Shown in pieces: positions 27,828-37,428 of a stretch of 64,000 nucleotides of DNA. The notes beneath the pieces were generated by a model. It worked only from the letters and a program-made list of their open reading frames with translations, was not told the DNA's origin and did not search any database. How positions within the stretch are numbered: the first letter of the stretch is position 1; each line of letters begins with the position of its first letter. The translations under genes and the position numbers were made by a program. The stretch is from JAUXFS01 sp963772635. GTDB lineage: Bacteria; Pseudomonadota; Alphaproteobacteria; Rhodospirillales; Defluviicoccaceae. The stretch covers positions 62,001-126,000 of the forward strand of contig CAVYYK010000041.1 of NCBI GenBank assembly GCA_963772635.1. Reading direction: 5' to 3'.

Positions 27828-30800
27828 TCAGCCGCTTATCCCCGGCTGATCCCGACCCGCGCTGTTGGTGTCTTGCTGTTCCGAAAGCGCCTGAAATACC
27901 TCGACGATCGGCATCACCAAGTCGACATCGGGCTCTTGGCCCGCGCTTTCGCATCGTCGCAGGTATCCTTGAACGATCCAGGCCATGAGCGATGCGAACG
28001 CCTGCGGATGGGCCAGGAAATAGGGCGACAGGATTTCGACGGCTTCGTGGTCGGCCGAGAGCGCCTGCTCGGTTTGCTCCAGCCCCTCCAAGCAATCCGC
28101 CATGACGGAGAGTGATCGCGCCAGATCGGGGAGGAAGGCGTCGGGGCGGGCTTCGGCGAGCCGCCTTCGGATCGCGACGGCCTCCTGCGGCGGCGGTCAG
28201 CGCCTCCTCGCGGCGGCCCAGGTTGGAGAGCTGCTTCCGACATTGTTCAGGCTCATGGCCAGATCGGGGAGGAAGGCGTCGGGGCGGGCTTCGGCGAGCC
28301 GCCGATAGGATCGCGACGGCCTCCTGCGCGGCGGTCAGCGCCTCCTCGCGGCGGCCCAGGTCGGAGAGCCTGATTCCGACATTGTTCAGGCTCATGGCCA
28401 GATCGGGGAGGAAGGCGTCGGGGCGGGCTTCGGCGAGCCGCCTTCGGATCGCGACGGCCTCCTCGCGCGGCGGTCAGCGCCTCCTCGCGGCGGCCCAGGT
28501 TGGAGAGGTCTGCTCCGACATTGTTCAGGCTCGTGGCCAGATCGGGGAGGAAGGCGTCGGGGCGGGCTTCGGCGAGCCGCCGATAGATCGCGACGGCCTC
28601 CTGCGCGGCGGTCAGCGCCTCCTCGCGGCGGCCCAGGTCGGAGAGCATGGTTCCGACATTGTTCAGGCTCCCGGCCAGATCGGGGAGGAAGGCGTCGGGG
28701 CGGGCTTCGGCGAGCCGCCGTTCGGATCGCGACGGCCTCCTCGGCGGCGGTCAGCGCCTCCTCGCGGCGGCCCAGGTTGGAGAGCCTGTTCCGACATTGT
28801 TCAGGCTCATGGCCAGATCGGGGAGGAAGGCGTCGGGGCGGGCTTCGGCGAGCCGCCTTCGGATCGCGACGGCCTCCTGCGGCGGCGGTCAGCGCCTCCT
28901 CGCGGCGGCCCAGGTCGGAGAGCATCATTCCGACATTGTTCAGGCTCATGGCCAGATCGGGGAGGAAGGCGTCGGGGCGGGCTTCGGCGAGCCGCCATGG
29001 ATCGCGACGGCCTCCTCGGCGGCGGTCAGCGCCTCCTCGCGGCGGCCCAGGTTGGAGAGCATCGTTCCGACATTGTTCAGGCTCGTCGCCAGATCGGGGA
29101 GGAAGGCGTCGGGGCGGGCTTCGGCGAGCCGCCGATAGATCGCGACGGCCTCCTGCGCGGCGGTCAGCGCCTCCTCGCGGCGGCCCAGGTAGGCAAGGCG
29201 GATGCCATATTGACCAACGGCGGCCGCGGTGGCACGAAGGGCCGCTTCGCTGGCGCCGGGCTCGCCGGAGTGCGCGTCGGCGCGGGCAAGGTGCTCCTTG
29301 GCCGCCGCGACATGGCGTTGCGACACGGCGAGCGCCAGCTCGAGCAGTTGCAGGTGCATCAGCGGCAGGGCGAAGTCGAAGGCGCTCAGCGCGGCTGGAT
29401 CGAGGCGGTCGAGCATCCGCTCGAGCACCGCCTTCATCGCGCCCGGCGTTTCGGTCATCACCGCGACGATGTCCGGGGCGAGCGCCGCGCCGTGATCGCC
29501 GATGATCGCGGCGATCCGCGCCTCGGCCTCGGCACACCGCTCCGCCCCGTGCTCGGGCCGGGTGGCGCGCTGCAGGACGGTCAGGAGACTGCGGCGCCTG
29601 GGCTCGCGTTCGGCCTCGGGCAGGGTCTCGATCCAGTCGAGGCAGCCGCCGATCAGCTCGTCGTCCGCCGTGGTCGCCACCTCGTGCTCGCCGATCAGGT
29701 CGGGTTCGAGCGGGGCGATGCCGCCGGTTGGCGTGGCATAGACGCGGCCGAGATCGTTGACGACGGTGCGGACATCGTTGGGCACCTCCCGCTTGTAGAA
29801 ACGATCGCGCATCAGGAGGTCCTGGGCGGCGCGGCGCGCCGGCACGCCGCCGACGGCGGTGACCTGGGAGAGCCCCCGCCGCAGGTCGTCCTCCCGCGCC
29901 TCGTCGAGCGGCCCCAGCAGCTTCGACCAGTGCCGGCGCTCGACGGCGAGCACCCGGTCGAGCAGGGCCTCCACCCCCGCCTGCGGCAAGGCCGGGGCGG
30001 CGCCGGCGAGATGGAGCAGCGCTTCCATCTGGATGGCGAGCGGACGGGCGAACGCGGCGGCGGTCTCGATCCGGGCGATGCGCTCCGCGTCGGGCGGGCG
30101 GCCGTCGTGGGGCGGAAACACCCCGGTCCCGGCCATCGCCTCGGCGATCGGGGCGAAGCAACGGAGGGTTTCGTCGAACAGGTCGCGCCGCCGCCGGCCG
30201 GCGGGGACGTCGGCGAGGGCGATCACGTCGGCGTTGGCGGCGTCGCGGCGGAACACCCGGCGGACTTCATCGGACTTGTCGTGGAGATCCCGCCACCAGT
30301 AACCGGCGCTGCGGGTGAGCAGCACCAGGCGGACCGGGCGGACGCCCTCGCGCGGGCGGCGATCGAGTTGCTCGGCCAGCCACCGGAGCTCGCCCTGACG
30401 GCCCTCGGCGTAGTCGAGCACCAACAGCAGCCCCGGCTCGTCGCTCCCGGCGATCAGGTGCGACAACGCGTCCTCGCGGAGACGCGCCTCGCTCTCTTTG
30501 GCGCCCGCCGGCGGCTCGGCGACGAACCCGGCCACCCATCCCCGGTCGCGGAGTTTCGTGGCGACGTCGATCATCAGCCGCGTCTTGCCGAGCCCGCCCG
30601 GACCATGGACCAGCCGGCCGGCGGCAACGCGATCCCCGCCCGTGCACCAGGCGATCATCTCGTCTCTGGCGCCGGTGACGTCGACATAGGGCACGATCTC
30701 GAAACGGGCCTGCAGCAGCTCGGTCGGACTGATCTCGGCGATGTCCTTGGCGAGTTCGCGTCGCTTCGGGTCGATCAGGCGGATGCCGGTGTCGCGGAAA

Positions 30801-31210
30801 TAGAATTCGGCGAGCGGCACCTCCGGCGGCAGCGCCTTGCCGGCGACCACCGTCGCCAGCGATCCGAGGATCGCTTCGCGGTCGTCGATCTCCTGGATGT
30901 GGTGGACATTGTAGGGCTTGGGGATGCGGTCGAACGGCATGTCCGCCGGCCGCACGTTGATCAGCTTTTTCGCCAGGTGCGCCGCCTGGGCCTCCGCCTT
31001 CACCCAGTCCGATTTCGCCGCGTCGTCGTTCCAGATGACGACGACGGCGTTGGCCTCCCTGAGCGCCGCGGTGATCTGTGCTTCGTAGCTTCCCCAGCTT
31101 TCCAGCGCGTGGTCCCACCAGACCGTGTAGCCGTGCTCCGCCAGCATCCCGGCGAGCCGGCGCGTCGCCTGCCGATGCTTCGACGAATAACTCAGGAACA
31201 CCTGCGCCAC
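27828..31210 (-). pseudogene. TIR-domain / STAND-like NTPase / TPR-repeat protein, frame-disrupted in the repeat array
   Basis: About 1,125 residues if the frame is restored. Residues 1-~125 are a TIR domain: VFLSYSSKHR, VWWDHALESWGSYEAQI, AVVVIWND and KSDWVKAE, where Glu73 aligns with the catalytic Glu of NAD-cleaving TIR proteins (DWVHKE in SARM1). An NTPase domain follows with Walker A GPGGLGKT (203-210) and Walker B LLLVLDY (261-267). The C-terminus is helical TPR, with units of 46 residues (LAEARPDAFLPDLATSLNNV...LGRREEALTAAEEAVAIYRR). The frame is intact for 754 residues, to the second repeat. Several one-base indels follow, with a net change of two bases before the normal C-terminus (27828-28103, ending GRDQPGISG). 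TIR-NTPase-repeat proteins act as phage sensors that deplete NAD+. That role is inferred here. No Shine-Dalgarno was evident. Confidence 0.75.
28122..29190 (-). repeat. array of eight near-identical 138-bp TPR-coding repeats
   Basis: The segment cagatcggggaggaaggcgt begins copies at 28122, 28260, 28399, 28538, 28676, 28814, 28953 and 29090. Spacings are therefore 138, 139, 139, 138, 138, 139 and 137 bases. Each copy codes one 46-residue helical repeat of the TIR protein. Most differences are at three short sites: the YRR/RRR codons, the Ala-Ala-Gln/Glu codons (gcgcggcgg against gcggcggcgg) and the residues after NNVG. Those sites carry the 1-bp indels, and several copies hold compensating +1 and -1 changes. 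Uniform copies imply recent duplication or gene conversion. Confidence 0.9.
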
Positions 31211-31576
31211 GCCCGCTCCCCCTCGCTGGGCTTCTCCGCGTCAGTAAAGCGCAGGCGGCCTCGACTGTCGAGGGCGGGATGGCCCGGGTCGGTGGGTGCG
31301 CAGCAAGGACGGTGCGGTCGTCCTTCAGCAAGGATAATTATCCTTGATTCTTGGCCGCTCCACCGTATATGTTCACGTTTAAGTTCCTATTCGGAGCGAG
31401 GGGAGAGGTGCGCGTGTCAGGGGTCAGATGCCAGATGACAGGGATCAGATGGGAGCGCTGGCTCAGGCGTTTGGCGGCGGGCGCGGATTGTTGGGAATGC
31501 GAGGCGGTTGCAGGAAAAATGTATACTTTTGCAACGGCAATTTCGTTAGTTGGATCAAGGCGGTAACCCAATTCAT
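31211..31576. other. non-coding stretch upstream of the TIR gene
   Basis: I find no supportable gene here. The stretch should hold the promoter of the TIR gene (transcribed leftward). Composition drops in GC compared with both flanks, especially after 31330. The words gtcagatgccagatgacagg and ggatcagatggg at 31420-31450 are short imperfect repeats of a (t/g)cagatg element. Confidence 0.4.
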
Positions 31577-31774
31577 GTCTACTTTTGTCTACCTACCTCA
31601 AGAATGGGTTTTCAGTAAAATCAAACACTTGACCTCAAAACATGTCTACTTTCGTCTACTTTTGTCTACCTTTCACATTCGGCGCAATGGTTTCGTTTCG
31701 AATCAGAGGGTTAACCGCCACGGATGCGTAACGAAGGTAGACAAAACCGGCCTCGCGGTATGCAAAAGGTAGAC
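31577..31774. repeat. cluster of GTCTAC hexamers, helically phased and partly inverted
   Basis: GTCTAC occurs at 31577, 31587, 31643, 31654 and 31664 on the plus strand, mostly in the context atGTCTACttttGTCTACct with 10-11-base spacing. Its complement GTAGAC occurs at 31737 and 31769 in the context aaggtagacaaaa. The spacing places copies on the same face of the helix. The surrounding DNA is AT-richer than the genome average and has no credible gene. It could be a multi-site protein-binding region, a decayed mobile-element end or iteron-like DNA. I cannot decide from sequence. Confidence 0.6.
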
Positions 31775-31807
31775 AAAAACCAGCCGTCAGCCGTCAGCTA
31801 TCGGGTA

Positions 31808-31845
31808 CCAGCGAGCCGATGAAGGGGTCTTCATCGGCTCGCTGG
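31808..31845. repeat. perfect 16-bp inverted repeat (hairpin)
   Basis: CCAGCGAGCCGATGAA at 31808-31823 and its exact complement at 31830-31845 flank the six-base loop ggggtc. The hairpin lies 131 bases beyond the 3' end of the leftward SLC13-type gene and just after the GTCTAC cluster. No T run is present on either strand. Loss of a simple terminator signature leaves a REP-like element or a bidirectional mRNA-stabilising hairpin as options. A related short sequence, catcggctcgcc, recurs at about 31947. Confidence 0.6.
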
Positions 31846-31975
31846 CAAGCGCAAGTGCGCGCCCGCAGCGAAGCGAGGATAGCCAAGCGGACGGACGTCC
31901 GCGCCCGGCGTCTGAGGGACTGGGCGCATTGCGACCAGAGGCGAGCCATCGGCTCGCCGGGCGACTTCCTCCCGC

Positions 31976-33853
31976 TCAGAACCCGTACCACCACGGGACG
32001 AACGCGGTGAAGGCGATCCAGAGGAGGATGACCAGGGGGATGCCGGAGCGGGCGAAGTCGAGGAAGCGGTAGTGGCCCGGACCGAGGACCAGGAGATTGG
32101 TCTGATAGCCGAGCGGCGACGCGAACGAGCAGTTGGCGGCGAAGACGACGGCGACCGCGAACGCCTGCGGCGCCACGCCCAACGCGTGGGCGATGTCGAC
32201 GGCGATCGGGGTGAACAGCACCGCCGCGGTCTTGGTGCTGATGATGTTGGACAGACCCGCCACCAGCAGGAAGAACAGCGACAGCACGACGGCCGGTCCC
32301 GCGCCCTCGAACAGACCGACCAGTCCCTGGGCGATGAACTGGGCGCCGCCGGTCTCCTGAAGGGCGACGCCAAGCGCCAGCGCCGCGCCGATGGTCGCGA
32401 CGATACGGGCATCGACGGCGCGGGTCGCCTGTCCCACGGTCATCACCCCCATGGCGACCATCGCCACCGCCCCGGACAGGGTGGCGACGACGAGCGGCAT
32501 CAGGCCGGCGGCGGCCAGGCCGATCGAAACGACGAAAATGACGGCGGCCGCGGGAGCATGGGTCAGCGCCGACAACTCCTCGGCCGACCACTCCATCAGC
32601 ACCACGTCGCGGTTGACCTTGAGCCCGTTGACGTCGGCGGCCGTGCCCTGGAGCAGAAGCACGTCGCCCGCCTCGAGACGGATGTCGGTCATCCGGGTCC
32701 GAATCATCCGCGAGCGGCGTTGGATACCGAGGACGACGCAGTGGGTCTGGTGATGGAAACCGACTTGGCGCAAGGTCTGGCCCTGAAGCCGCGAGGCTGG
32801 CGCCACCATGACCTCGGCGACGACCTGAGAGCTCTGGTCCCACGGGGAATTTGCGTCCGCCCGGGCCCTCGCCTTGCTATCGGGCTTCTCGGCGCGGCCC
32901 TGCGGTTGCAGGTCGGGATGAATCAGGTCGGCGTCGCGGGCCAACGCCTCGGTCAGGGCCTTGCGGGTGGCGGCGACGACAAGGACGTCACCCGGTCGCG
33001 CGGCAAAGTTCTCGAAGGGAGGCAGGATGGCCTCCTCGCCCCGCTGGACCATGCGGATGGTCATATCCGGCAGGCTGGCGAACAGACCGCCGGGGGCGCC
33101 CTTGCCGACCAGCGGCGATTGCATGGCGACGGTGAGTTGGGCGATGAACTGCTTGCCGCTTCCGTCGAGCAGGGTGTCGGTCAGGCTCGCGCGGTCCGGC
33201 AGAAGACCGGGCGCCACGAGAAAAACAAAGAAGAACCCGCATAGCGCCATCACCACGCCGGGGATGGAGAAATCGAAGAAACCGAACGGGGGAACCTTCA
33301 ACTCGATCAACGCGCTGTTCACCAACAGGTTGGTGCTGGAGCCGACGAGCGTGGTCATGCCGCCGAGGACCGCGGCATAGCTCAGCGGAATCATCGATTT
33401 GCTGGGGGAGACCCCGAAGCGGTTGGCCATCGCCTGCATGATCGGGATGAAAATGATCACCACCGGAATGTTGTTCAGGAACGCACTGATCGCCGTCGCC
33501 ACGATCAGGGCGAGGCCGAACGAGCGCCATTGGCGGCCGCCGCCGAGCTTCAGCACCCCTCTCGCCACCACGTCGAGCACGCCCGCCCGGACCATGCCCT
33601 GGCCCATCACCAAGAGCGCGAGCACGGTCACCAGGGCCGGGTTGGCGAAACCTTGCAGCAATCGGGCGGCGTCGAGACGGTTGACCCCCGAAACGCCGGG
33701 GACCGGAAACAGATGGAACAGGATGAGAAGTGAACAGACCACGCCGATGGAGATCACTTCCATCGGCGCAAGTTCCATCGCATAGAGCACCAGTGCCCCG
33801 AGGATCAGGGCATAGGTCAGCCACATCTGGAAGTTGGGTTCTATCAAATCCAA
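31976..33853 (-). CDS. SLC13-family permease with two RCK_C domains
   Basis: 625 residues of an inner-membrane anion/sodium symporter-like protein. The N-terminal hydrophobic half has LNNIPVVIIFIPIMQAMANR and STNLLVNSALIE, the second being the conserved SNT/STN substrate loop. The middle carries two RCK_C (TrkA-C) domains (GDVLVVAATRKAL; LEAGDVLLLQGTAADVNGL). The C-terminal hydrophobic half has a second loop, STKTAAVLFTPIAVDIA. This is the architecture of bacterial SLC13 permeases annotated as sulfate or dicarboxylate transporters. The substrate cannot be predicted. A polar, charged linker (GRAEKPDSKARARADANSPW) separates the two RCK_C domains. It appears to be monocistronic. Confidence 0.9.
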   Translation of the reverse strand: MDLIEPNFQMWLTYALILGALVLYAMELAPMEVISIGVVCSLLILFHLFPVPGVSGVNRLDAARLLQGFANPALVTVLALLVMGQGMVRAGVLDVVARGVLKLGGGRQWRSFGLALIVATAISAFLNNIPVVIIFIPIMQAMANRFGVSPSKSMIPLSYAAVLGGMTTLVGSSTNLLVNSALIELKVPPFGFFDFSIPGVVMALCGFFFVFLVAPGLLPDRASLTDTLLDGSGKQFIAQLTVAMQSPLVGKGAPGGLFASLPDMTIRMVQRGEEAILPPFENFAARPGDVLVVAATRKALTEALARDADLIHPDLQPQGRAEKPDSKARARADANSPWDQSSQVVAEVMVAPASRLQGQTLRQVGFHHQTHCVVLGIQRRSRMIRTRMTDIRLEAGDVLLLQGTAADVNGLKVNRDVVLMEWSAEELSALTHAPAAAVIFVVSIGLAAAGLMPLVVATLSGAVAMVAMGVMTVGQATRAVDARIVATIGAALALGVALQETGGAQFIAQGLVGLFEGAGPAVVLSLFFLLVAGLSNIISTKTAAVLFTPIAVDIAHALGVAPQAFAVAVVFAANCSFASPLGYQTNLLVLGPGHYRFLDFARSGIPLVILLWIAFTAFVPWWYGF

Positions 33854-33960
33854 CGGGTCAACTCCGCCGATGACCTAAACCGTTGCGGCATTTTTTGCCA
33901 AGCGCAGACGCAGGTATGAGCACGTGAGGGGCGATTCATGAGGTCCAGGTGGCAGGCTCG

Positions 33961-34449
33961 TCAGCGGCGGGGATCGGAGGCTTCCACGCCCGCTTGCCGG
34001 GCTATGGCCTTCAGCCGTTCGTAGTCTTCGGTGGTGCGGGCGAGCTTGTCGCTCAGGATCTGCATCACCGTCAGAGCGGCGTCGGGATTCTCGGTAACTA
34101 TCCGCAGAAAGACATCGCCGTCAATCCTCAGAACCTTGAGCGACCCCGCGGCACGGATTGTCGCCGAACGGGGACTGTTGCGGAAAATGCCCATTTCCCC
34201 GATCAGTTCCTGCTTTCCGAGCGTGGCGACCGTCACTTCGCTTCCATTGTTGCTGCCAATGCAGATGTCCGCCTTTCCTTCGTTGATGAGATACACGCTG
34301 TCGGCGGGTTCTCCCTCGTAGAACAGCGCTTCGCCGTCTTCCAGTGCCAGGTAGGCGCACGAAAACGCCAATAGCTTGAGCTTGGCGGGATCGAGGTTGG
34401 CAAACAAAGGGATGCCACGCAAAACCGCGACCGTGTCTGCGTATTGCAT
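33961..34449 (-). CDS. cyclic-nucleotide-binding domain protein
   Basis: 162 residues, a single Crp-like cNMP-binding domain: MQYADTVAVLRGIPLFANLD, EDGEALFYEGEPADSVYLIN, GELIGEMGIFRNSPRSATIR. The phosphate-binding cassette (the last motif) is well kept, including the Gly-Glu and Arg that contact cyclic nucleotide. There is no DNA-binding domain, so it is a sensor or regulatory subunit rather than a transcription factor. A strong ribosome site (gaggaggagag) precedes ATG 34449. It follows the ABC exporter gene by 32 bases and is probably its regulatory partner. Confidence 0.88.
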   Translation of the reverse strand: MQYADTVAVLRGIPLFANLDPAKLKLLAFSCAYLALEDGEALFYEGEPADSVYLINEGKADICIGSNNGSEVTVATLGKQELIGEMGIFRNSPRSATIRAAGSLKVLRIDGDVFLRIVTENPDAALTVMQILSDKLARTTEDYERLKAIARQAGVEASDPRR

Positions 34450-34481
34450 GATATCTCTCCTCCTCTAGAAGCCTTACAGGT

Positions 34482-37124
34482 CTAGTCTGCGGCCACTTGC
34501 GTAACTTGCATCGACTGCAGAATTTCATTCACCGGCCCCTGCTCGACGATTTTGCCGCCTTCCATGACGATCGCGCGATCAAAACCGGAGGCCTGTTCGA
34601 TTTCGTTCAGGACCCATACCAGACCCATACCCGAGGAATCGCCGAGAAGCGTTCCCAAGATCGCCGACTGGCTGGCGGGGTCAAGGGCGGCGGTCGCATG
34701 GTCGATGATCAAGAGATCCGGCCGCTTCAACAGACTGCGGGCGATCGCCACCCGTTGACGTTGCGCCGCCGAGAGCCGGCTGCCACTGATCCCGACGGAG
34801 AAATTCAGCCCGACCTCGATCAATGTCTGCCTGAGCCCAAGGGAGTCGACCACTTCGGCAATCAAGGCGCCGATCTGACGCTGGCTTTGCTGACGGCCGT
34901 AGGCCAGTTTGCCGAACAGGATGTTGTCCTGAACCGATGCGGCGGCGTTGTAGCTCTCGTGGTCGAAGAACGCGACCGAAGGACGGAGTTTGTCCGGAAG
35001 GTCCTCGGCAAAGGCGCGGCGCGCCTCCAACAGCCGCCGCTCGACCGTCGCGTCGATCAATCCCAGTCGATGGCGTTCCGGGACGAGCTTGAAAGGCAGG
35101 GACAGAAGCAGCGTACGATCCGCCGGTTCCGCCTTGTCGAGACCGACGGTCTCCACCCTCCGGATCATCGCCTGGTACTCCGGCAGAGCTTCGGCGCTGA
35201 TGAAGCTGAACCGTTCGAAGAACTCGTGACCGGGACGCAAATCCTGGAACATTTCGGTCATGATCTTCGCCACCTGCAAACCCGTCGAGAGGAACTCCTC
35301 GGTCAGGTTGACCTTGTCCAGAACCGACAGCATGTAGGGGTTGTCGGCGATGTGCTCGAGATCGAACAACGGCCCGATCGGCGTGCCGAACAGGAGGTTC
35401 TCCGCCACCGACATGTTGGCGTTGTAACGTTCGCGATCGAACGGCTCGACCAAACCCTCGTACTTCGCGGTCCTGCAGTCGCTCATGGAGCACGGTTCGC
35501 GCCTTCAGGATCTGCTCGGCGATGGCAGGGAAGGCCTGCGGGTCGATGGTGCCTTGCAGGCCGAAGGTGAAGACATCCTGCTCGAGACCCACCTGACCCA
35601 GGACTTCGGCGACCCGATCCGTCAACCTGTCCGGAGAATCCACGCCGGCGGCCTCGTAATCGATCCAGTCCATGGCGAGATCGCTTTCCGTATTTCCGGA
35701 TTCTCTGGCCTCCCGGAGGACTCTCTCGTATTCGGCGAGGGTCTCGTCCCGATACTCGACCGAGCCGAGGGGCTGGTGTTTGAGCCCATACAACAGATTG
35801 TCGCGCAGAGTGCCGCTGAACAACGGAACGCTCGGTCCCACATAACCGATGCGGCGTCCGGTCACGGCTTCCGGCAACATCACCAGATTGACGCCGTCGA
35901 TCGCAATGTGACCGGCCGTCGGTACCAGCAGTCGGGCTAGCAATTTGGCGACGCCGTCGACGCCGGAACCGGTCCCGCCGACCAGCGCCACCTTCTCGCC
36001 GATGCCGAACTGGAAACCGACGCCGTCCACCGTCTTCACGCCGCCGTCGTCCTGCAGGGTCAGGTTCGAGGCGATCACCGGACCACGGAGCGGCGGGACG
36101 GGTTTCGGTCGGAACTTCCTGGAGAGCGGGATCGAGCATGCCAGCGAGTCTGGAACTGTTCGATCAGTTGATCGTATTTTACGCGAGTGTCCTCCTTCAT
36201 CTGATACCAGGACAAGAGCTCCTTCCAGGGCGCCGACAGGTCCTTGTAGGCGGCGAGCACGGCGACAAGCGCGCCGAACGTGAGTTCCCCGTTGATCACC
36301 AGATAGCCGCCGATCGACAGGAAGAAGAACGGCGTCGCCTGACCAATGACGTTGTTGAGGAACTTGATGAAGAACTTCTTGCGGTAGATGACGTAACGAA
36401 TCTCGTAGATCGTGCCGATCCACCGGACGAACTCGGCGCGTTCCAACTCCGAGGTATCGTTTGCGTGGATCTCCTCGATCCCCGACACCAATTCGCCGAT
36501 GCGCTCGGAGAGCTTGCGGACGGTTTTCACCCGCTCCTTGGCCAGCAAGTTGACCTGTCTCTGCAGCTTCGGGATCAAGTACATTTGCAGCGGATAGAGG
36601 GAGATCGCGGCGATGCCGAGGATCGGGTCCTGGATGAACATGAACGCCAGGATGGTCAGAAGTGTGCCGCCTTCGAACGCGGGGAGCGCGAAGGCGTCGC
36701 CGATAAAGCCGCCCAGCGGTTCGACCTCGGCGGTGATCATCGCGATCAGTTCGCCCTGCGAGGTTCTGCGGAAGTGGGGCAGGGGAAAGCGCAGCAGTTG
36801 GGAATACAGGAGGTAGCGCAGACGCCTCAGCATCCTCTCGCCGAGTTGCCCTTTGTAAACATTTACGTAGTACCTCAAGCCGAAGCGAATACCGATGAGC
36901 ACCAGGAACAAGAAGCATAGGGTCATCAGGTACTGGACCTGATTGAGTTCGAAGCCCCAGTAGGTCTTCGGGAAGTTCTCGGAACCGATCGCATCGTTGA
37001 CGATGGTCTTCGGAAGCTGCAGGGAACCGTAGAGGAACGGAAACGAGATTCCGGTCAGAACCAGCAGCACCACTTGCTGGCGCAAGCTGTAGCGGAGAAC
37101 AAACTTGAAGATCGTCGGTTCCAT
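34482..37124 (-). pseudogene. ABC exporter with degenerate ATPase motifs, frameshifted twice
   Basis: About 880 residues after restoring two breaks, near 36145 and 35487. The N-terminal part is a six-helix exporter domain (VVLLVLTGISFPFLYGSLQL, ATPFFFLSIGGYLVINGELT). The nucleotide-binding part is unusual. Walker A reads GGTGSGVDG instead of GxxGxGK(S/T), the signature is LSAAQ, and Walker B is LLIIDHATAALD with His in place of the catalytic Glu. Roughly 390 residues separate Walker A from the signature, and three NxLxxG-like segments occur (RDNLLYGLKH, AENLLFGTP, QDNILFGKL), as though the domain carried internal repeats. The Lys and Glu losses each need two or more base changes, so they are unlikely to be read errors. 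The substrate is unknown. The gene lies beside the glycan locus. Confidence 0.7.
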
Positions 37125-37428
37125 CGGCCCTGCTACGCGTCCTTCAAGCTCGTTTCCTGTTCGTTGCGATCCGCACCGTCCCTCGTCGGCCTTGGCGAAT
37201 TCAGCTTGATCCCATCCGTCAATGGGCTAGCACTAAGTGGATGCCTCGTCCACAGTCTCGTCCGCAGGTATTCTCGACCGAACGCAATGCGGCATGTTCT
37301 TTCCAGATGCGAGACCACTCATAGGGTATGTTTAGAGAGGGGCCAACCGCAAGCCGGTACCTCGTCGGCACCGGCGGTTTCCCGTGTGGACGGGTCGGGG
37401 TCTCATCGGAAATGATCAGGAGCAGGAC
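37125..37428. other. divergent intergenic region
   Basis: 304 bases between the leftward ABC exporter and the rightward methyltransferase. I see no gene. It should contain two divergent promoters, but no strong -35/-10 pair stands out. A ribosome site (caggag) lies just before the methyltransferase start at its right end. Confidence 0.5.

Noticed and set aside
28122..29190. CRISPR array
   Set aside because: The repeats are 138 bp, contiguous, protein-coding in phase and have no unique spacers. No cas genes are present.
28112..31438. A 1,108-codon plus-strand frame across the TIR gene and its repeats
   Set aside because: The minus strand has TIR, Walker and TPR motifs. The plus frame is Arg/Gly/Ala-rich repeat shadow without any domain.
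31428..31772. A 114-codon frame through the GTCTAC repeats
   Set aside because: Its sequence simply translates the repeats (STFVYLP, HVYFRLLLSTF), has no ribosome site and no family resemblance. Treated as non-coding.
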